DNA of 64,000 bases, taken from positions 1 to 64,000 of the forward strand of contig NZ_JABXWU010000002.1 of assembly GCF_014595945.1 (NCBI RefSeq). Direction: 5' to 3'. The notes beneath the pieces were generated by a model. That model was not told where the DNA came from, did not search any database, and worked only from the letters and a program-made list of their open reading frames with translations. The stretch comes from Alkalibacillus aidingensis. GTDB lineage: Bacteria; Bacillota; Bacilli; Bacillales; Alkalibacillaceae. Each line of letters opens with the position of its first letter. Position 1 is the stretch's first letter. This document shows, in pieces, positions 1-8,976 of the stretch. The translations under genes and the position numbers were made by a program.

Positions 1-167
1 AAAGTTTGTCGCCTCAAAAAAGCGACCTCTTAAATATAACAAGTTTCGACATGAATGTCAATAACTTTTTTGTTTCGTTTTTTAATTAAACAAAACTAAA
101 TTCTTTTGCAAGATTGCTAAAAAATTGTAACTTAATTCAACACGAATGTCAATTTTTTAACTAATAA

Positions 168-212
168 ATATTCAGCGTCGCGCAAAAGCGTTTTTTGCGC
201 AACGTTGAATAT
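168..212. repeat. Near-perfect 20-bp inverted repeat (cruciform/terminator-like)
   Basis: Two 20-nt arms with 18 of 20 complementary positions flank a 5-nt loop (arms 168-187 and 193-212). It lies just downstream of the ytwF stop codon on the minus strand, so it may end that transcript, but there is no clear U-tract on either strand. The rest of 1-247 is AT-rich, holds a short GTCGC/GCGAC hairpin at 8-26 and two copies of a GAATGTCAA-type motif near 52 and 144, and shows no gene. Confidence 0.6.
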
Positions 213-247
213 CATACCGTGTTTAAAATCAAAAGTCAATAACTTAT

Positions 248-559
248 TTAAAATTCTTTTTCTCCAGTCCAGTCTAGCATTCCACCTTTTAAATTATAGG
301 TGTTATACCCTTGTTCATTTAAAAATAAACAAGCATTATGACTTCTTCGACCAGACCTGCATACCATCACGTAGTCTTGATCTTTTGGTAATTCATCTAA
401 ACGTTCAGGTAAGGTTTGTAACGCGATATGTTTTGCACCAGGAATAATCCCCGTTGCAACTTCCTCATCTTCGCGAACATCTACTATAACATATTTTTGT
501 TCTGATTCAAGGTCTTTTTCTAATTCCTCAGGTAAGATCTCTTTCACTTCATCAGACAT
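248..559 (-). CDS. ytwF: Rhodanese-domain sulfurtransferase (YtwF-like)
   Basis: Single rhodanese domain of 103 residues, presumably cytoplasmic, that would carry a persulfide sulfur on its active-site cysteine. The loop CRSGRRS puts the catalytic Cys at about residue 67, and the IVDVRE motif near residue 25 is typical of the fold. An upstream in-frame GTG at 577 is possible, but the ATG at 559 sits 9 nt after GGAG and is preferred. The gene lies downstream of leuS on the same strand, as in B. subtilis. The sulfur acceptor is unknown; tRNA thiolation or cofactor synthesis are possible roles. Confidence 0.88.
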   Translation of the reverse strand: MSDEVKEILPEELEKDLESEQKYVIVDVREDEEVATGIIPGAKHIALQTLPERLDELPKDQDYVMVCRSGRRSHNACLFLNEQGYNTYNLKGGMLDWTGEKEF

Positions 560-712
560 AACATGCAACTCCTTCACCTTGGTTTTTATAATTAAGCTCT
601 GCTATTTAATGATTCGTTTCCAATGGACAGTTTCTGAAGACCTGGACGGTCAAATGTCGATGTTGGTCACAGGAACAGACTAATCATAACCTATATTTCC
701 ACATCAAACGTT

Positions 713-3127
713 TTAATTAGCTACTATATTAACTAACTTCCCAGGTACAGCTATAACTTTTCTAATGGTCTTTCCTTCAATCCACTCTTTAATGATTTCA
801 TTTTCAAGTGCAATGGTTTCTAATTCTTCCTTACTTGCTTCTTTAGGGACTTGTGCTTTAGCGCGAACTTTCCCCATCACCTGTAGAACAACCTCTACTG
901 TATCTTCTTCTAATTTAGACTCATCATATGTTGGCCATGATTCATACGTAATACTTTCTTCATAACCAAGGATTGACCAAAGTTCTTCTCCTAGATGTGG
1001 AGCTATTGGTGCTAATAGCTTAACAAAGCCTTCTGCATAGTTACGTGGAACAGTATCTGTCTTATAGCACTCATTAACAAATACCATCATTTGTGATATA
1101 GCCGTATTAAAACGTAGGTCTTCAAAGTATTCAGTTACCTTTTTAACTGTTTCATGATAGACCTTATCTAAATCCTGGTTTTGATTATTAGTAATCGCAT
1201 CGGATAAGCTTCCATCATCTTGGACAAATAGTCGCCACACACGATCTAGGAAACGTCGTGCACCATCAAGTCCGTTGGTACTCCACGCTACCGAAGCTTC
1301 AAGAGGTCCCATGAACATTTCATATAGCCTTAATGTGTCTGCTCCGTGTGTATTAACAATATCGTCTGGATTTACGACATTCCCTTTAGACTTACTCATC
1401 TTTTCATTACCTTCGCCAAGAATCATACCTTGGTTAAATAGCTTTTGAAACGGCTCTTTAGTTGGGACAACTCCTAGGTCATACAATACTTTGTGCCAGA
1501 ACCTTGCATAAAGTAGGTGAAGTACAGCATGTTCAGCTCCACCAATATAGATATCAACGGGTAGCCACTTTTTAAGTTTTTCAGGATCTGCAAGTGCTTC
1601 ATCGTTATCTGGGTCAATGTAACGCAGGTAATACCAACAGCTTCCGGCCCACTGTGGCATCGTATTAGTTTCAATACGCCCTTTCTTACCTGTTTCAGGG
1701 TCAGTGACCTCAACCCATTCTTTAATATTAGCTAATGGTGATTCCCCAGTGCCAGATGGTTTGATCTCATCAGTCTTAGGTAGTTCAAGTGGTAGATCTA
1801 CTTCATTAATTGCTGACATCGTACCATCTTCCCAATGAATAATTGGAATCGGTTCACCCCAATAGCGTTGGCGACTGAATAACCAATCACGTAGACGATA
1901 TGTCGTTTTACGTGTTCCTCGCCCTTGTTCTTCTAACCAATCAATAGCTTTAGTAATGGCTTCTTCTTTCTGAAGACCATTTAAGAAATCCGAGTTTACG
2001 TGTTCACCATCTTCAGTATATGCTTCTTCTTCAATGTTACCACCGGCTACGACCTCAACAATTGGCAAGTCAAATTGCTGAGCAAATTCATAGTCACGCT
2101 CATCATGTGCTGGAACTGCCATAATCGCTCCTGTACCATATGACATTAGAACATAATCAGCAATCCAGATTGGCATTTTCGCCTCACTTACAGGGTTAAT
2201 AGCATATGCTCCTGTAAATACGCCTGTTTTCTCCTTTGCTAAGTCAGTTCTTTCAAGGTCACTTTTCTTCTGAACCTCTTCAATATACTGATTAACTGCT
2301 TCTTGTTGTTCTGTAGTAACAATTTGTTGTACCAATGGATGTTCAGGTGATAGCACAGCATAAGTAGCTCCAAAGATCGTATCTGGCCTAGTCGTGAACG
2401 CTTTGAAGTTCTTATCTGTTCCATCAATGTCAAAAGTGATTTCTGCACCTTCTGATTTTCCAATCCAATTGCGTTGCATGTCTTTTAGGCTTTCAGGCCA
2501 ATCTAACTCTTCAAGATCCTCAAGAAGCCGATCTGCATATTCGGTAATCTTAAGGATCCATTGTCTCATCGGCTTACGGATAACAGGATGACCACCGCGT
2601 TCGCTTTTTCCATCAATCACTTCCTCATTAGCAAGGACTGTTCCTAGCGCTGGGCACCAGTTAACTGGAACTTCATCAATGTATGCAAGACCTTTTTCAT
2701 AAAGTTTAATAAAAATCCATTGTGTCCACTTATAATAATTCGGATCTGTTGTATTAATTTCACGATCCCAATCATATGAGAAACCTAGCGATTTAATCTG
2801 ACGCTTGAAGATTTCGATATTTTGTTGAGTAAACTCTGCTGGATCATTACCTGTATCAATTGCATACTGTTCAGCAGGAAGCCCAAATGCATCCCAGCCC
2901 ATTGGGTGTAACACTTCATACCCTTGCATACGTTTCGTACGTGACAGGATATCTGTTGCGGTATAACCTTCCGGGTGACCGACATGAAGTCCTGCTCCTG
3001 AAGGATACGGAAACATATCTAACGCATAAAACTTAGGTTTCTCGGATTCCGTATTGGTTTTAAATGTTTTATTGTCTTCCCAGTACTTTTGCCATTTGGC
3101 CTCGATCTGTCGATGGTTAAATGCCAT
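713..3127 (-). CDS. leuS: Leucyl-tRNA synthetase
   Basis: Class I aminoacyl-tRNA synthetase of 804 residues, the usual bacterial length, charging tRNA-Leu with leucine. The ATP-binding signature appears as HVGH at residues 48-51 and the second signature KMSKS near residue 576. The CP1 editing region between them contains the expected [13 protein letters not shown] stretch. The start is an ATG 9 nt after GGAGG. The gene has a long leader with a leucine-type T-box, so expression should rise when uncharged tRNA-Leu accumulates. A dispersed-repeat fragment lies in the leader between the T-box terminator and the start codon. Confidence 0.98.
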   Translation of the reverse strand: MAFNHRQIEAKWQKYWEDNKTFKTNTESEKPKFYALDMFPYPSGAGLHVGHPEGYTATDILSRTKRMQGYEVLHPMGWDAFGLPAEQYAIDTGNDPAEFTQQNIEIFKRQIKSLGFSYDWDREINTTDPNYYKWTQWIFIKLYEKGLAYIDEVPVNWCPALGTVLANEEVIDGKSERGGHPVIRKPMRQWILKITEYADRLLEDLEELDWPESLKDMQRNWIGKSEGAEITFDIDGTDKNFKAFTTRPDTIFGATYAVLSPEHPLVQQIVTTEQQEAVNQYIEEVQKKSDLERTDLAKEKTGVFTGAYAINPVSEAKMPIWIADYVLMSYGTGAIMAVPAHDERDYEFAQQFDLPIVEVVAGGNIEEEAYTEDGEHVNSDFLNGLQKEEAITKAIDWLEEQGRGTRKTTYRLRDWLFSRQRYWGEPIPIIHWEDGTMSAINEVDLPLELPKTDEIKPSGTGESPLANIKEWVEVTDPETGKKGRIETNTMPQWAGSCWYYLRYIDPDNDEALADPEKLKKWLPVDIYIGGAEHAVLHLLYARFWHKVLYDLGVVPTKEPFQKLFNQGMILGEGNEKMSKSKGNVVNPDDIVNTHGADTLRLYEMFMGPLEASVAWSTNGLDGARRFLDRVWRLFVQDDGSLSDAITNNQNQDLDKVYHETVKKVTEYFEDLRFNTAISQMMVFVNECYKTDTVPRNYAEGFVKLLAPIAPHLGEELWSILGYEESITYESWPTYDESKLEEDTVEVVLQVMGKVRAKAQVPKEASKEELETIALENEIIKEWIEGKTIRKVIAVPGKLVNIVAN

Positions 3128-3231
3128 CTTTCATTTCCTCCTTTATTAACTCTTTCTATATGAAAGTCGGCTGTTCACAAGATTACACGCGAAAGCCTGG
3201 ATTTCAAAAAATTACACTCTGTTAAAGTCCG

Positions 3232-3285
3232 TTGTTGTTATGGTGCTTCGCTTTCGGTGGACGCTTTCCGCGCACTGAACTTTAA
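3232..3285. repeat. Fragment of a dispersed palindromic element in the leuS leader
   Basis: Seven-base ends TTAAAGT and ACTTTAA are inverted around a core containing TGCTTCGCTTTC (3244-3255). That 12-mer recurs in inverse orientation in the element at 46072-46184. The piece sits between the T-box terminator and the leuS start, so it is transcribed with leuS. Confidence 0.5.
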
Positions 3286-3300
3286 AAGAGCCAAAAAATT

Positions 3301-3530
3301 AAAAAACTCCCGCCCCAAAAGATTGGGACGAGAGTTTTAACCCGTGGTACCACCCAAATTAGTACACTCATACATGTACTCACTCGAGTTCCTTAACGCG
3401 GAGAACGATGTGTACTACTAATAAGTTCATACACATAACTAAAAGGCGAGTTCAGAAGTGGCAAAAGTAACTTACACCAACCGTTACCTCTCTGGATTTG
3501 CCAGTTTTCCTACTACTCCTTTATCATTGT
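3301..3530 (-). promoter_or_regulatory. T-box leader (leucine type) with intrinsic terminator
   Basis: On the minus strand the invariant T-box GGGTGGTACCACGG lies at 3355-3342. It is followed by a long GC-rich hairpin with a U-tract (3338-3301), the terminator. Upstream is a stem I-like region with AGTAGG, a GGTTGGTGTAAG-like stretch and the candidate specifier loop GAACTCGCC. The CTC triplet at 3450-3448 would pair with a leucine anticodon, which fits the downstream leuS. The T-box and terminator are seen directly; the specifier assignment is inferred. Confidence 0.93.
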
Positions 3531-3605
3531 TAATTTTTTATTGTTTATTTCACTTTTTATTCAGTAACATTTTCATTGTGTTAGTCATTTTCAATGTTAA
3601 AATTT

Positions 3606-3634
3606 AGTTTAATCAAAGCGTTTTCTTTTGTCAA
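3606..3634 (-). promoter_or_regulatory. Candidate sigma-A promoter of leuS
   Basis: A perfect -35 TTGACA (3634-3629) is followed after 17 nt by TAAACT (3611-3606) on the minus strand, upstream of the T-box leader. Spacing and position fit; the -10 matches the consensus at four of six bases. Confidence 0.5.
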
Positions 3635-3652
3635 GTCACAACAGCCCAATAA

Positions 3653-3982
3653 TTACGAAACCGTGCCTTGCTCGACTTCGATTCCTAAAATTTCGCCAAC
3701 CTGCATTAAAGAAAACAACTCATAAACCTCTGATCGAACATTCTCTAATTTGACCTTGGTCTCCAAAGCTTTCAACTCTTCAACAAAGTGAATTAGCAAG
3801 CCAACACCTGTCGAATCAACAAAAGGAACCTCAGATAGATCTAGTTTAACACCATGTATATTAACGACTTCTTTGACTTTAGGAATTAACTCTTCTTCAA
3901 ATAACTCAGTAGCTTCTAGGTCAAGGTCACCAATAAAGCTAATCTGAATCAAATCTTGTTGATGGTCAATATGAAATTTCAT
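3653..3982 (-). CDS. STAS-domain anti-sigma-factor antagonist-like protein (distal)
   Basis: A 109-residue STAS domain of the SpoIIAA/RsbV type. The DSTG motif places the phosphorylatable serine at about residue 57, so the partner-switch chemistry should be intact. It is the last gene of the six-gene operon, 11 nt after the FapA/DUF342 gene, and is the second STAS protein of the operon. In known systems such proteins bind a kinase/anti-sigma factor when unphosphorylated. Here the partner is inferred to be the ATPase at 7994-8890. The start ATG follows AGGGGGG. Confidence 0.9.
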   Translation of the reverse strand: MKFHIDHQQDLIQISFIGDLDLEATELFEEELIPKVKEVVNIHGVKLDLSEVPFVDSTGVGLLIHFVEELKALETKVKLENVRSEVYELFSLMQVGEILGIEVEQGTVS

Positions 3983-3993
3983 TATCTGCCCCC

Positions 3994-6060
3994 CTAGTTA
4001 AGAACGATTTCCCCATCTAAGACAATCGCGCGCACCCATCTATAGTCTTGATGAAGCTGTCTACGAAGGTTTCCGATTTGTAGAATTGTGTCTTGCCATG
4101 CGTAGTCAATCTTTATTTCTTGATTAAATGGCACGGACACCAATGTGGCTTGTCCACTTTTAGAGCCAGTCTCCTCAATATAAATATTCGACTGAGCAAA
4201 AGCCTCACCACCGATTAGTGCTCCTTTTATCGTTATAGAACCACCTGAGTAAAATTCAGTATGATAACTCCCATTCCTAATTACTTCTATATCACCTGAA
4301 CAATAAATTTTACTATTCATAGCATATGGAATAATAATTTTAGAATTAGGTTCCGGTGGCATATGACTAATTGCACGTAATTGTTCAATCAGGTCTCTTA
4401 AGTTATTTAAGTCTCTAGGTTCTGAGAACGTGTCGGATGATACAAACTGGACAATCTCCTTCAAGTAATTGGCAAGTGTTAACCACTCATCTTCAAGAAG
4501 CTCCTTGTTCTCCTCAACCTTATCTACATAATTCTTCATTAATGGCTTTGCGCCTTTAAATTTTTTCTCGAGTAATATGTTAAGTAGTGGTAATATACCT
4601 TTTTGATCAAAGTCTGAACTCTTAAAGGCTCGAGCTCGAATGATTTGTTGAATAGCATGAATGATCTTATGAATATACTCAGATAGTTCCTCTAAAATAC
4701 GCCCTAAATTTGAAATAAGCAAATTACTTCTACCTGCTGTTAACTCGGAATTAATTACATTCTGACTTATATAAATCCCATTTCCGGACTTAATATCTGC
4801 ATGATCAACCCTTCCTGCAATCTTCACATTACCAATAGCGTCTACCTTCATCTCTTCTTCAACATTGCCGTGAACTTCTACATCACCAGTAAATGTGATG
4901 TTACCAGTCTCGATATTGACATCACCTGGATGAGTTAATGTTGGGAGAATCTGTATTTTGTAGAGTGAACCTCTTGTTTGAATCTGTGGCTTTCCTGATT
5001 CAGCTGCGACAATTTGGTCATCAATCACCTCTACACCTTTACCTGCTTTAATATTAGCTGGAAAACTTTTAGCAGGTGGAATTAATTCACCTAATACGGT
5101 TTTACCTGGCTTTCCAGGAATAGGTTCGACGATTGTGCCTAAAACTTCTCCTTGATCTACAGAAGGGATATAAGCAGTCTCACGAAAATCAACCGTTCCA
5201 TCTTCATTAATTTTCGGTTTGCCTTTTTGACTAACAATATCAATATTAAAGTCGACCTTTCCGTTCTCACCAGGTTGTGGCTTTGTTCCTTCAGCAATAA
5301 CTATTCGTTCTTCCTTTAATGTCTGACAGGCTTGGCGAATGTTCGCATGGTTAATTCCATGAACAACCTTTAACTGATCTAGTTTACTAATTAATGCGTT
5401 TGGTTCTAGGTGGTTTTGTATCGTTTCTGTCGGACTACCGTGGATTTCTAAAAAACGTTCTGCCTCTTGATCGACTAAGTGATATTCTTTTACTTTCTCC
5501 GGTGTAATATGGCAGACCACGGACAGATAATCATCATCAAAAGTTACATTCCATTCCATAGAATGAGTTTCCTTATCTAACTCGTATGTAAGTTCATCCT
5601 TTTCAGTAAAGATGGTTGATGTTAAAAATTGTTCACCATTCTTAAATAGTTTAACCCCAACTCCTGGCTTAATTGTTGCATAATGTTGATCACCTTCTAG
5701 TATGGTCACCTTCCCGTCTCTAATGACAATCAAATGATCATCTGGCTCCATTAAAGGATGATCGTGATTCACACTCACTTCTTCTGAATCATTAACTGAC
5801 CAATCAACTACAGCCTCATCTATTAGGCTTTCGTAATCAGTAGAGGTAGGTGGTGAATCATTAGTCAAAATAGAATCCTTCTTTTCACTAACGGTTAACT
5901 TGACTTTAGCATCCTTTCCACCAACTAGTAGAATACCTTTTTTGCCGTTATCTAAAATCTCTATATCAACTTCTTCAATTGTCTTACTCAAGATATTTAA
6001 CCCATTCTGGATGGCTTCATCGACATCTTTTCCTCTAGAAATTAATGTTTGGCTAATCAT
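3994..6060 (-). CDS. FapA family (DUF342) protein with N-terminal Jag_N-like domain
   Basis: A protein of 688 residues. Residues 1 to about 60 resemble the Jag_N domain (pattern SRGKDVDEAIQNGL followed by an ILDNGKKGILLVGGKDAKV-like end). The middle and C-terminal parts carry the glycine-spaced beta-helix repeats of the FapA/DUF342 family (about 370-450 and 590-650), interrupted by a helical, probably coiled-coil section at about 455-570. FapA-family proteins have been linked to polar flagellar assembly and surface structures, but their biochemistry is unclear. An in-frame GTG lies upstream, but the ATG at 6060 sits behind AGGAGGTGAT and is preferred. Flanked by PP2C and STAS genes, it is the likely effector or scaffold of the switch. 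Confidence 0.85.
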   Translation of the reverse strand: MISQTLISRGKDVDEAIQNGLNILSKTIEEVDIEILDNGKKGILLVGGKDAKVKLTVSEKKDSILTNDSPPTSTDYESLIDEAVVDWSVNDSEEVSVNHDHPLMEPDDHLIVIRDGKVTILEGDQHYATIKPGVGVKLFKNGEQFLTSTIFTEKDELTYELDKETHSMEWNVTFDDDYLSVVCHITPEKVKEYHLVDQEAERFLEIHGSPTETIQNHLEPNALISKLDQLKVVHGINHANIRQACQTLKEERIVIAEGTKPQPGENGKVDFNIDIVSQKGKPKINEDGTVDFRETAYIPSVDQGEVLGTIVEPIPGKPGKTVLGELIPPAKSFPANIKAGKGVEVIDDQIVAAESGKPQIQTRGSLYKIQILPTLTHPGDVNIETGNITFTGDVEVHGNVEEEMKVDAIGNVKIAGRVDHADIKSGNGIYISQNVINSELTAGRSNLLISNLGRILEELSEYIHKIIHAIQQIIRARAFKSSDFDQKGILPLLNILLEKKFKGAKPLMKNYVDKVEENKELLEDEWLTLANYLKEIVQFVSSDTFSEPRDLNNLRDLIEQLRAISHMPPEPNSKIIIPYAMNSKIYCSGDIEVIRNGSYHTEFYSGGSITIKGALIGGEAFAQSNIYIEETGSKSGQATLVSVPFNQEIKIDYAWQDTILQIGNLRRQLHQDYRWVRAIVLDGEIVLN

Positions 6061-6070
6061 AATCACCTCC

Positions 6071-6907
6071 TCAGGTATTCATTGGGGAGTTAAACCCTTT
6101 TAAAGAGGCATTCTCAGCATCATTTTGTAAGATTACCATCGTGATATCATCTTTTTGTGGTTGGTTTTTCGTAAAGCCGAAAATATGATCAACGACGGCT
6201 TCCTCTAATTCATCGGCCGAGGAATGATAATTATTTAACAAGGTTTCTTTTAATCGGTCAAGTTTATAAAATTCACCGTGTTCGTTCTGAGCTTCAATAA
6301 TACCATCTGTATAAAAGAATAAAACATCTGAATGTTCAATCTTAAAACTCTTCTCGGGATAGATTTGATCAGGTAACCCCCCGAGCATTACACCTTCAAC
6401 GCTTTCAATCGGGTTAACTCGACCATTTTGAACATGCAAAGGTAACACGTGACCTGCATTAGCGTAGGTTAGGGTATTTTCCTCAGCATCCCAATCACAG
6501 CAGAAAATAGTGACAAACGATCTCAATTTTTTTAGGTCTTCATATATAGCATTGTTCATAGCAGTTAACGTTTCACCCGGTCCACTAGTACTCTCAGCAG
6601 CCGACCGAAATGCGCCCCTTGTCAATATCATCAACATGGCTGCAGGAATTCCTTTTCCCATGACATCTCCAATTACAATTCTGATTTTACCATTAGGTAG
6701 CTTATAAAAATCGTAATAGTCTCCCCCAATTAAACGAGCAGGGATTGATGAGCCTGTCAGACGTCCATTGTCTATCTCCAAATTACAACTATTTAATAAC
6801 TGCATCTGAATGTTTCTAGCTAAACGGATCTCTCTTTGTAATGAGCGTTGATCTTCATCTATTTTAGTATCGGTAGAATAATAGGATTTGCTATAGTCAC
6901 GGCTCAC
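6071..6907 (-). CDS. PP2C-type (SpoIIE/RsbU-like) serine phosphatase
   Basis: A 278-residue phosphatase expected to dephosphorylate a STAS antagonist. Metal-binding motifs are visible: GGDYYD at about 61-66, GDVMGKG at about 80-86, FFYTDG near 203 and KDDIT near the C-terminus. An N-terminal helix (about 20-40, REIRLARNIQMQL) matches the regulatory linker helix of RsbU/SpoIIE phosphatases, and no sensor domain precedes it. The GTG start at 6907 overlaps the TGA stop of the upstream STAS gene (GTGA), which implies translational coupling; an earlier in-frame GTG lies inside the ribosome binding site. Confidence 0.92.
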   Translation of the reverse strand: MSRDYSKSYYSTDTKIDEDQRSLQREIRLARNIQMQLLNSCNLEIDNGRLTGSSIPARLIGGDYYDFYKLPNGKIRIVIGDVMGKGIPAAMLMILTRGAFRSAAESTSGPGETLTAMNNAIYEDLKKLRSFVTIFCCDWDAEENTLTYANAGHVLPLHVQNGRVNPIESVEGVMLGGLPDQIYPEKSFKIEHSDVLFFYTDGIIEAQNEHGEFYKLDRLKETLLNNYHSSADELEEAVVDHIFGFTKNQPQKDDITMVILQNDAENASLKGFNSPMNT

Positions 6908-7230
6908 GTACGACACCTCTCTACTTGTAAACTTTCCATTATTTTAAACATCCCGAGCGTATTAAAAATTTCCTCTATTTCTAAGTTCATATTGTTGATG
7001 CTTAATTTAAATGATTGTTCTTGTGAAGCGAATATGATATCCATTATACCTCCAATACCTGTCGAATCGATAAATTCAAGATTTTTCAGATCAATCTCTA
7101 ACTTATCAATTGATTCCATTTGTTGAAAAGCTTGGTCAAAAGCTGACCTAGTCGAGATATCTAAAATACCCTCAATAATGAGTTCAAAGTGAGTCGAATT
7201 GTGCTCAATTTGTTTAATCTTTAGGCTCAT
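6904..7230 (-). CDS. STAS-domain anti-sigma-factor antagonist-like protein (proximal)
   Basis: A 108-residue STAS protein with the phospho-acceptor motif IDSTG, Ser at about residue 56. It overlaps the membrane-protein gene upstream by 17 nt and the phosphatase gene downstream by 4 nt, so stoichiometric expression with the phosphatase is likely. The ATG start follows AGGAGG at 9 nt. It is the probable direct substrate of the neighbouring PP2C phosphatase and of the ATPase/kinase encoded first in the operon; this assignment is inferred from gene order. Confidence 0.9.
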   Translation of the reverse strand: MSLKIKQIEHNSTHFELIIEGILDISTRSAFDQAFQQMESIDKLEIDLKNLEFIDSTGIGGIMDIIFASQEQSFKLSINNMNLEIEEIFNTLGMFKIMESLQVERCRT

Positions 7231-7987
7231 GGGCCATTACCTCCTGATGGTCTGGTCTTTGGTTAAAACTATCCATTTGTTCGATCATCTTCTCAGCCAC
7301 ATCTGATAACTCAGTTGCTTGTTGTTCAATCGTCTCTACTAAATCAGATAAGGTTAAGGTGATCGTCGTCACTTCTTCTTGCTTTTCATTAGCAAGTTCT
7401 TTTACTTTTTTTAGTTTGTATTCGATTAATTTCGTATCACCTGTTGCCTGAAACTGTAAATGAGATTCAAACGAAGCTAAAAAATCTTCGAATAACTCAA
7501 GGTCTCTACGTGTATTTTCAGTTAGTTCAATAGATACATCATAAAGTTGTTGCACGGTCTTTTCGGCATCTTCATTCATCAAAAAAGAAAGCCTTTGAAC
7601 TTGATTCACATAATCATAAAACTCATTTGAACTGTTTTGAAGGTTACGTGCAAGTTGATTTATTTCTTTAATCACTTTATCAAAATAATCATTTGATCCG
7701 TATAACCGATGACTAAAAATCCCTTGATTCAATGCCTCTAATTGACCAGCAATGTTGTCCAACTGGTTAATTGAAGATTTCCAGCCATTATGAAATTTAG
7801 ATAATAGCACGATAGCCACAATTATTCCGAGGACTAGAGCTAGGTTTATAATAACCATGAATTCAGTGTTACTCGAAAAAATGATTGGTTGCAGTAATAG
7901 GGTTAAGCTAACTAACCCTAACAAAATCAGGATCATGGTATAATTTTTTTGAAAACGCTTTGCTTTAGAATTCATCGACTCACCCAT
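7214..7987 (-). CDS. Two-TM membrane protein with HAMP-like coiled coil
   Basis: 257 residues. Two hydrophobic segments (about 17-36 and 42-63) form a hairpin with almost no external loop. The following stretch (about 64-120) looks HAMP-like, and the remainder is predicted coiled coil, recalling the cytoplasmic part of chemoreceptors but without their conserved signalling tip. It lacks a visible ligand-binding domain. It could sense membrane state or anchor the switch at the membrane. The start is uncertain: the ATG at 7987 has no clear ribosome binding site, and a second ATG at 7975 follows GGTGAG closely. Confidence 0.7.
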   Translation of the reverse strand: MGESMNSKAKRFQKNYTMILILLGLVSLTLLLQPIIFSSNTEFMVIINLALVLGIIVAIVLLSKFHNGWKSSINQLDNIAGQLEALNQGIFSHRLYGSNDYFDKVIKEINQLARNLQNSSNEFYDYVNQVQRLSFLMNEDAEKTVQQLYDVSIELTENTRRDLELFEDFLASFESHLQFQATGDTKLIEYKLKKVKELANEKQEEVTTITLTLSDLVETIEQQATELSDVAEKMIEQMDSFNQRPDHQEVMAHEPKD

Positions 7988-7993
7988 AACTTT

Positions 7994-8890
7994 TTATAAT
8001 TTCATCACTAAAACCATTGAAGATCCATTTAAATCAGTATATAGCCTAATTTGATCTACTATTTTTAACATTAAAGTGAACCCCTGTCCTAATGATTGTT
8101 TAGAGGAATATCCAGATAACAGCACTAAATTTGGTAAATCTCTGATTGGGAAGCCATTTCCGTTATCTTTAATGATCACACGAACTTCCTGCTCTTCTTT
8201 AATAACCATCATACTTCCGGAATGTGCATGTTTGATCACATTAGTAACAGCTTCAGATACGACCAATAACCAGCTTTTCAATTTAGTAGTTGACACACCT
8301 AATTGCTCAAACGTATTCATCATTTTTTGCCTGCAGATAGGGATATCGTGTCTTTCCAAGATGGTATGACCAGTTAGTATAGAGCCATTATAATTTTCAT
8401 CAAGTTTATAGCGATCGATTAATAAGAACTTTTCCTGTGAGGAAGCATACATAGCATCACGATAGATTTCCCATTCTTTTTGGCTAATAGCTGGTGCTTT
8501 GGGCTTACTAAGGTTAATAAGCCTCTCAATATCCTGCTGATGTTTTTGATATACATTTGTTATCGCTCTTTTCATCTGCTCAGAAGCGTCTAATTGATCG
8601 ATTTCTTGACTAATATCTTGCTCATTTTCACACCACTCAAGAAGTTTAAATGTATAGTGAAAAAACAAACCATCATTTTTAGAGAATTGCTCAGTTGATG
8701 ATATAGCCGTGTAAAACAAAACGTGCGATGCATCTGTTGAAAGATTCATTTCTTCTCCCATTTCTTTTGCCAGAAACCCGACTAATGCTTTATGCAACAG
8801 CTCAAATAACTTGGCGTTTGAATCTATTTCAACCAATTGTTGTTTTGAACTACTGTTAGTTTTCTTAAGTTTATTTAAAATGGATTTCAT
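7994..8890 (-). CDS. GHKL ATPase, RsbW/RsbT-like regulator kinase
   Basis: 298 residues. The C-terminal 110 residues form a GHKL ATPase: N box E213-xxx-N217 (SEAVTNVIKHA), G1 box DNGNG at 242-246 and G2 box LGQG at 267-270. There is no phospho-accepting H box, so it resembles serine-kinase anti-sigma factors rather than histidine kinases. The N-terminal 180 residues are a helical domain I do not recognise. It is the first gene of the partner-switching operon and likely phosphorylates one or both STAS proteins encoded downstream. The start has only a weak GGTGAT-type ribosome binding site. Confidence 0.85.
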   Translation of the reverse strand: MKSILNKLKKTNSSSKQQLVEIDSNAKLFELLHKALVGFLAKEMGEEMNLSTDASHVLFYTAISSTEQFSKNDGLFFHYTFKLLEWCENEQDISQEIDQLDASEQMKRAITNVYQKHQQDIERLINLSKPKAPAISQKEWEIYRDAMYASSQEKFLLIDRYKLDENYNGSILTGHTILERHDIPICRQKMMNTFEQLGVSTTKLKSWLLVVSEAVTNVIKHAHSGSMMVIKEEQEVRVIIKDNGNGFPIRDLPNLVLLSGYSSKQSLGQGFTLMLKIVDQIRLYTDLNGSSMVLVMKL

Positions 8891-8968
8891 TCACCCAATC
8901 ACCATCTTTCGGTAAACACCTTTTACTGTTTTAATGAAAAATTTAACATAAGCTCATTTTTACTTTTT

Positions 8969-8976
8969 ATATCGGA
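8969..8976 (-). promoter_or_regulatory. Candidate sigma-D-like -10 upstream of the partner-switching operon
   Basis: The octamer TCCGATAT on the minus strand matches the B. subtilis sigma-D (motility) -10 GCCGATAT at seven of eight bases, about 80 nt before the first gene. No convincing TAAA -35 is found 14-16 nt upstream. An overlapping sigma-A reading (TTCATA, 18 nt, TATAAA) is equally possible. The 8891-9193 gap holds the divergent control regions of this operon and ytqA. Confidence 0.25.

Noticed and set aside
8891-8917. Sigma-B-type promoter GTTTAC-15-GGGTGA before the partner-switching operon
   Set aside because: The -10 would touch the start codon and give a leaderless or truncated mRNA; kept out of the annotation.
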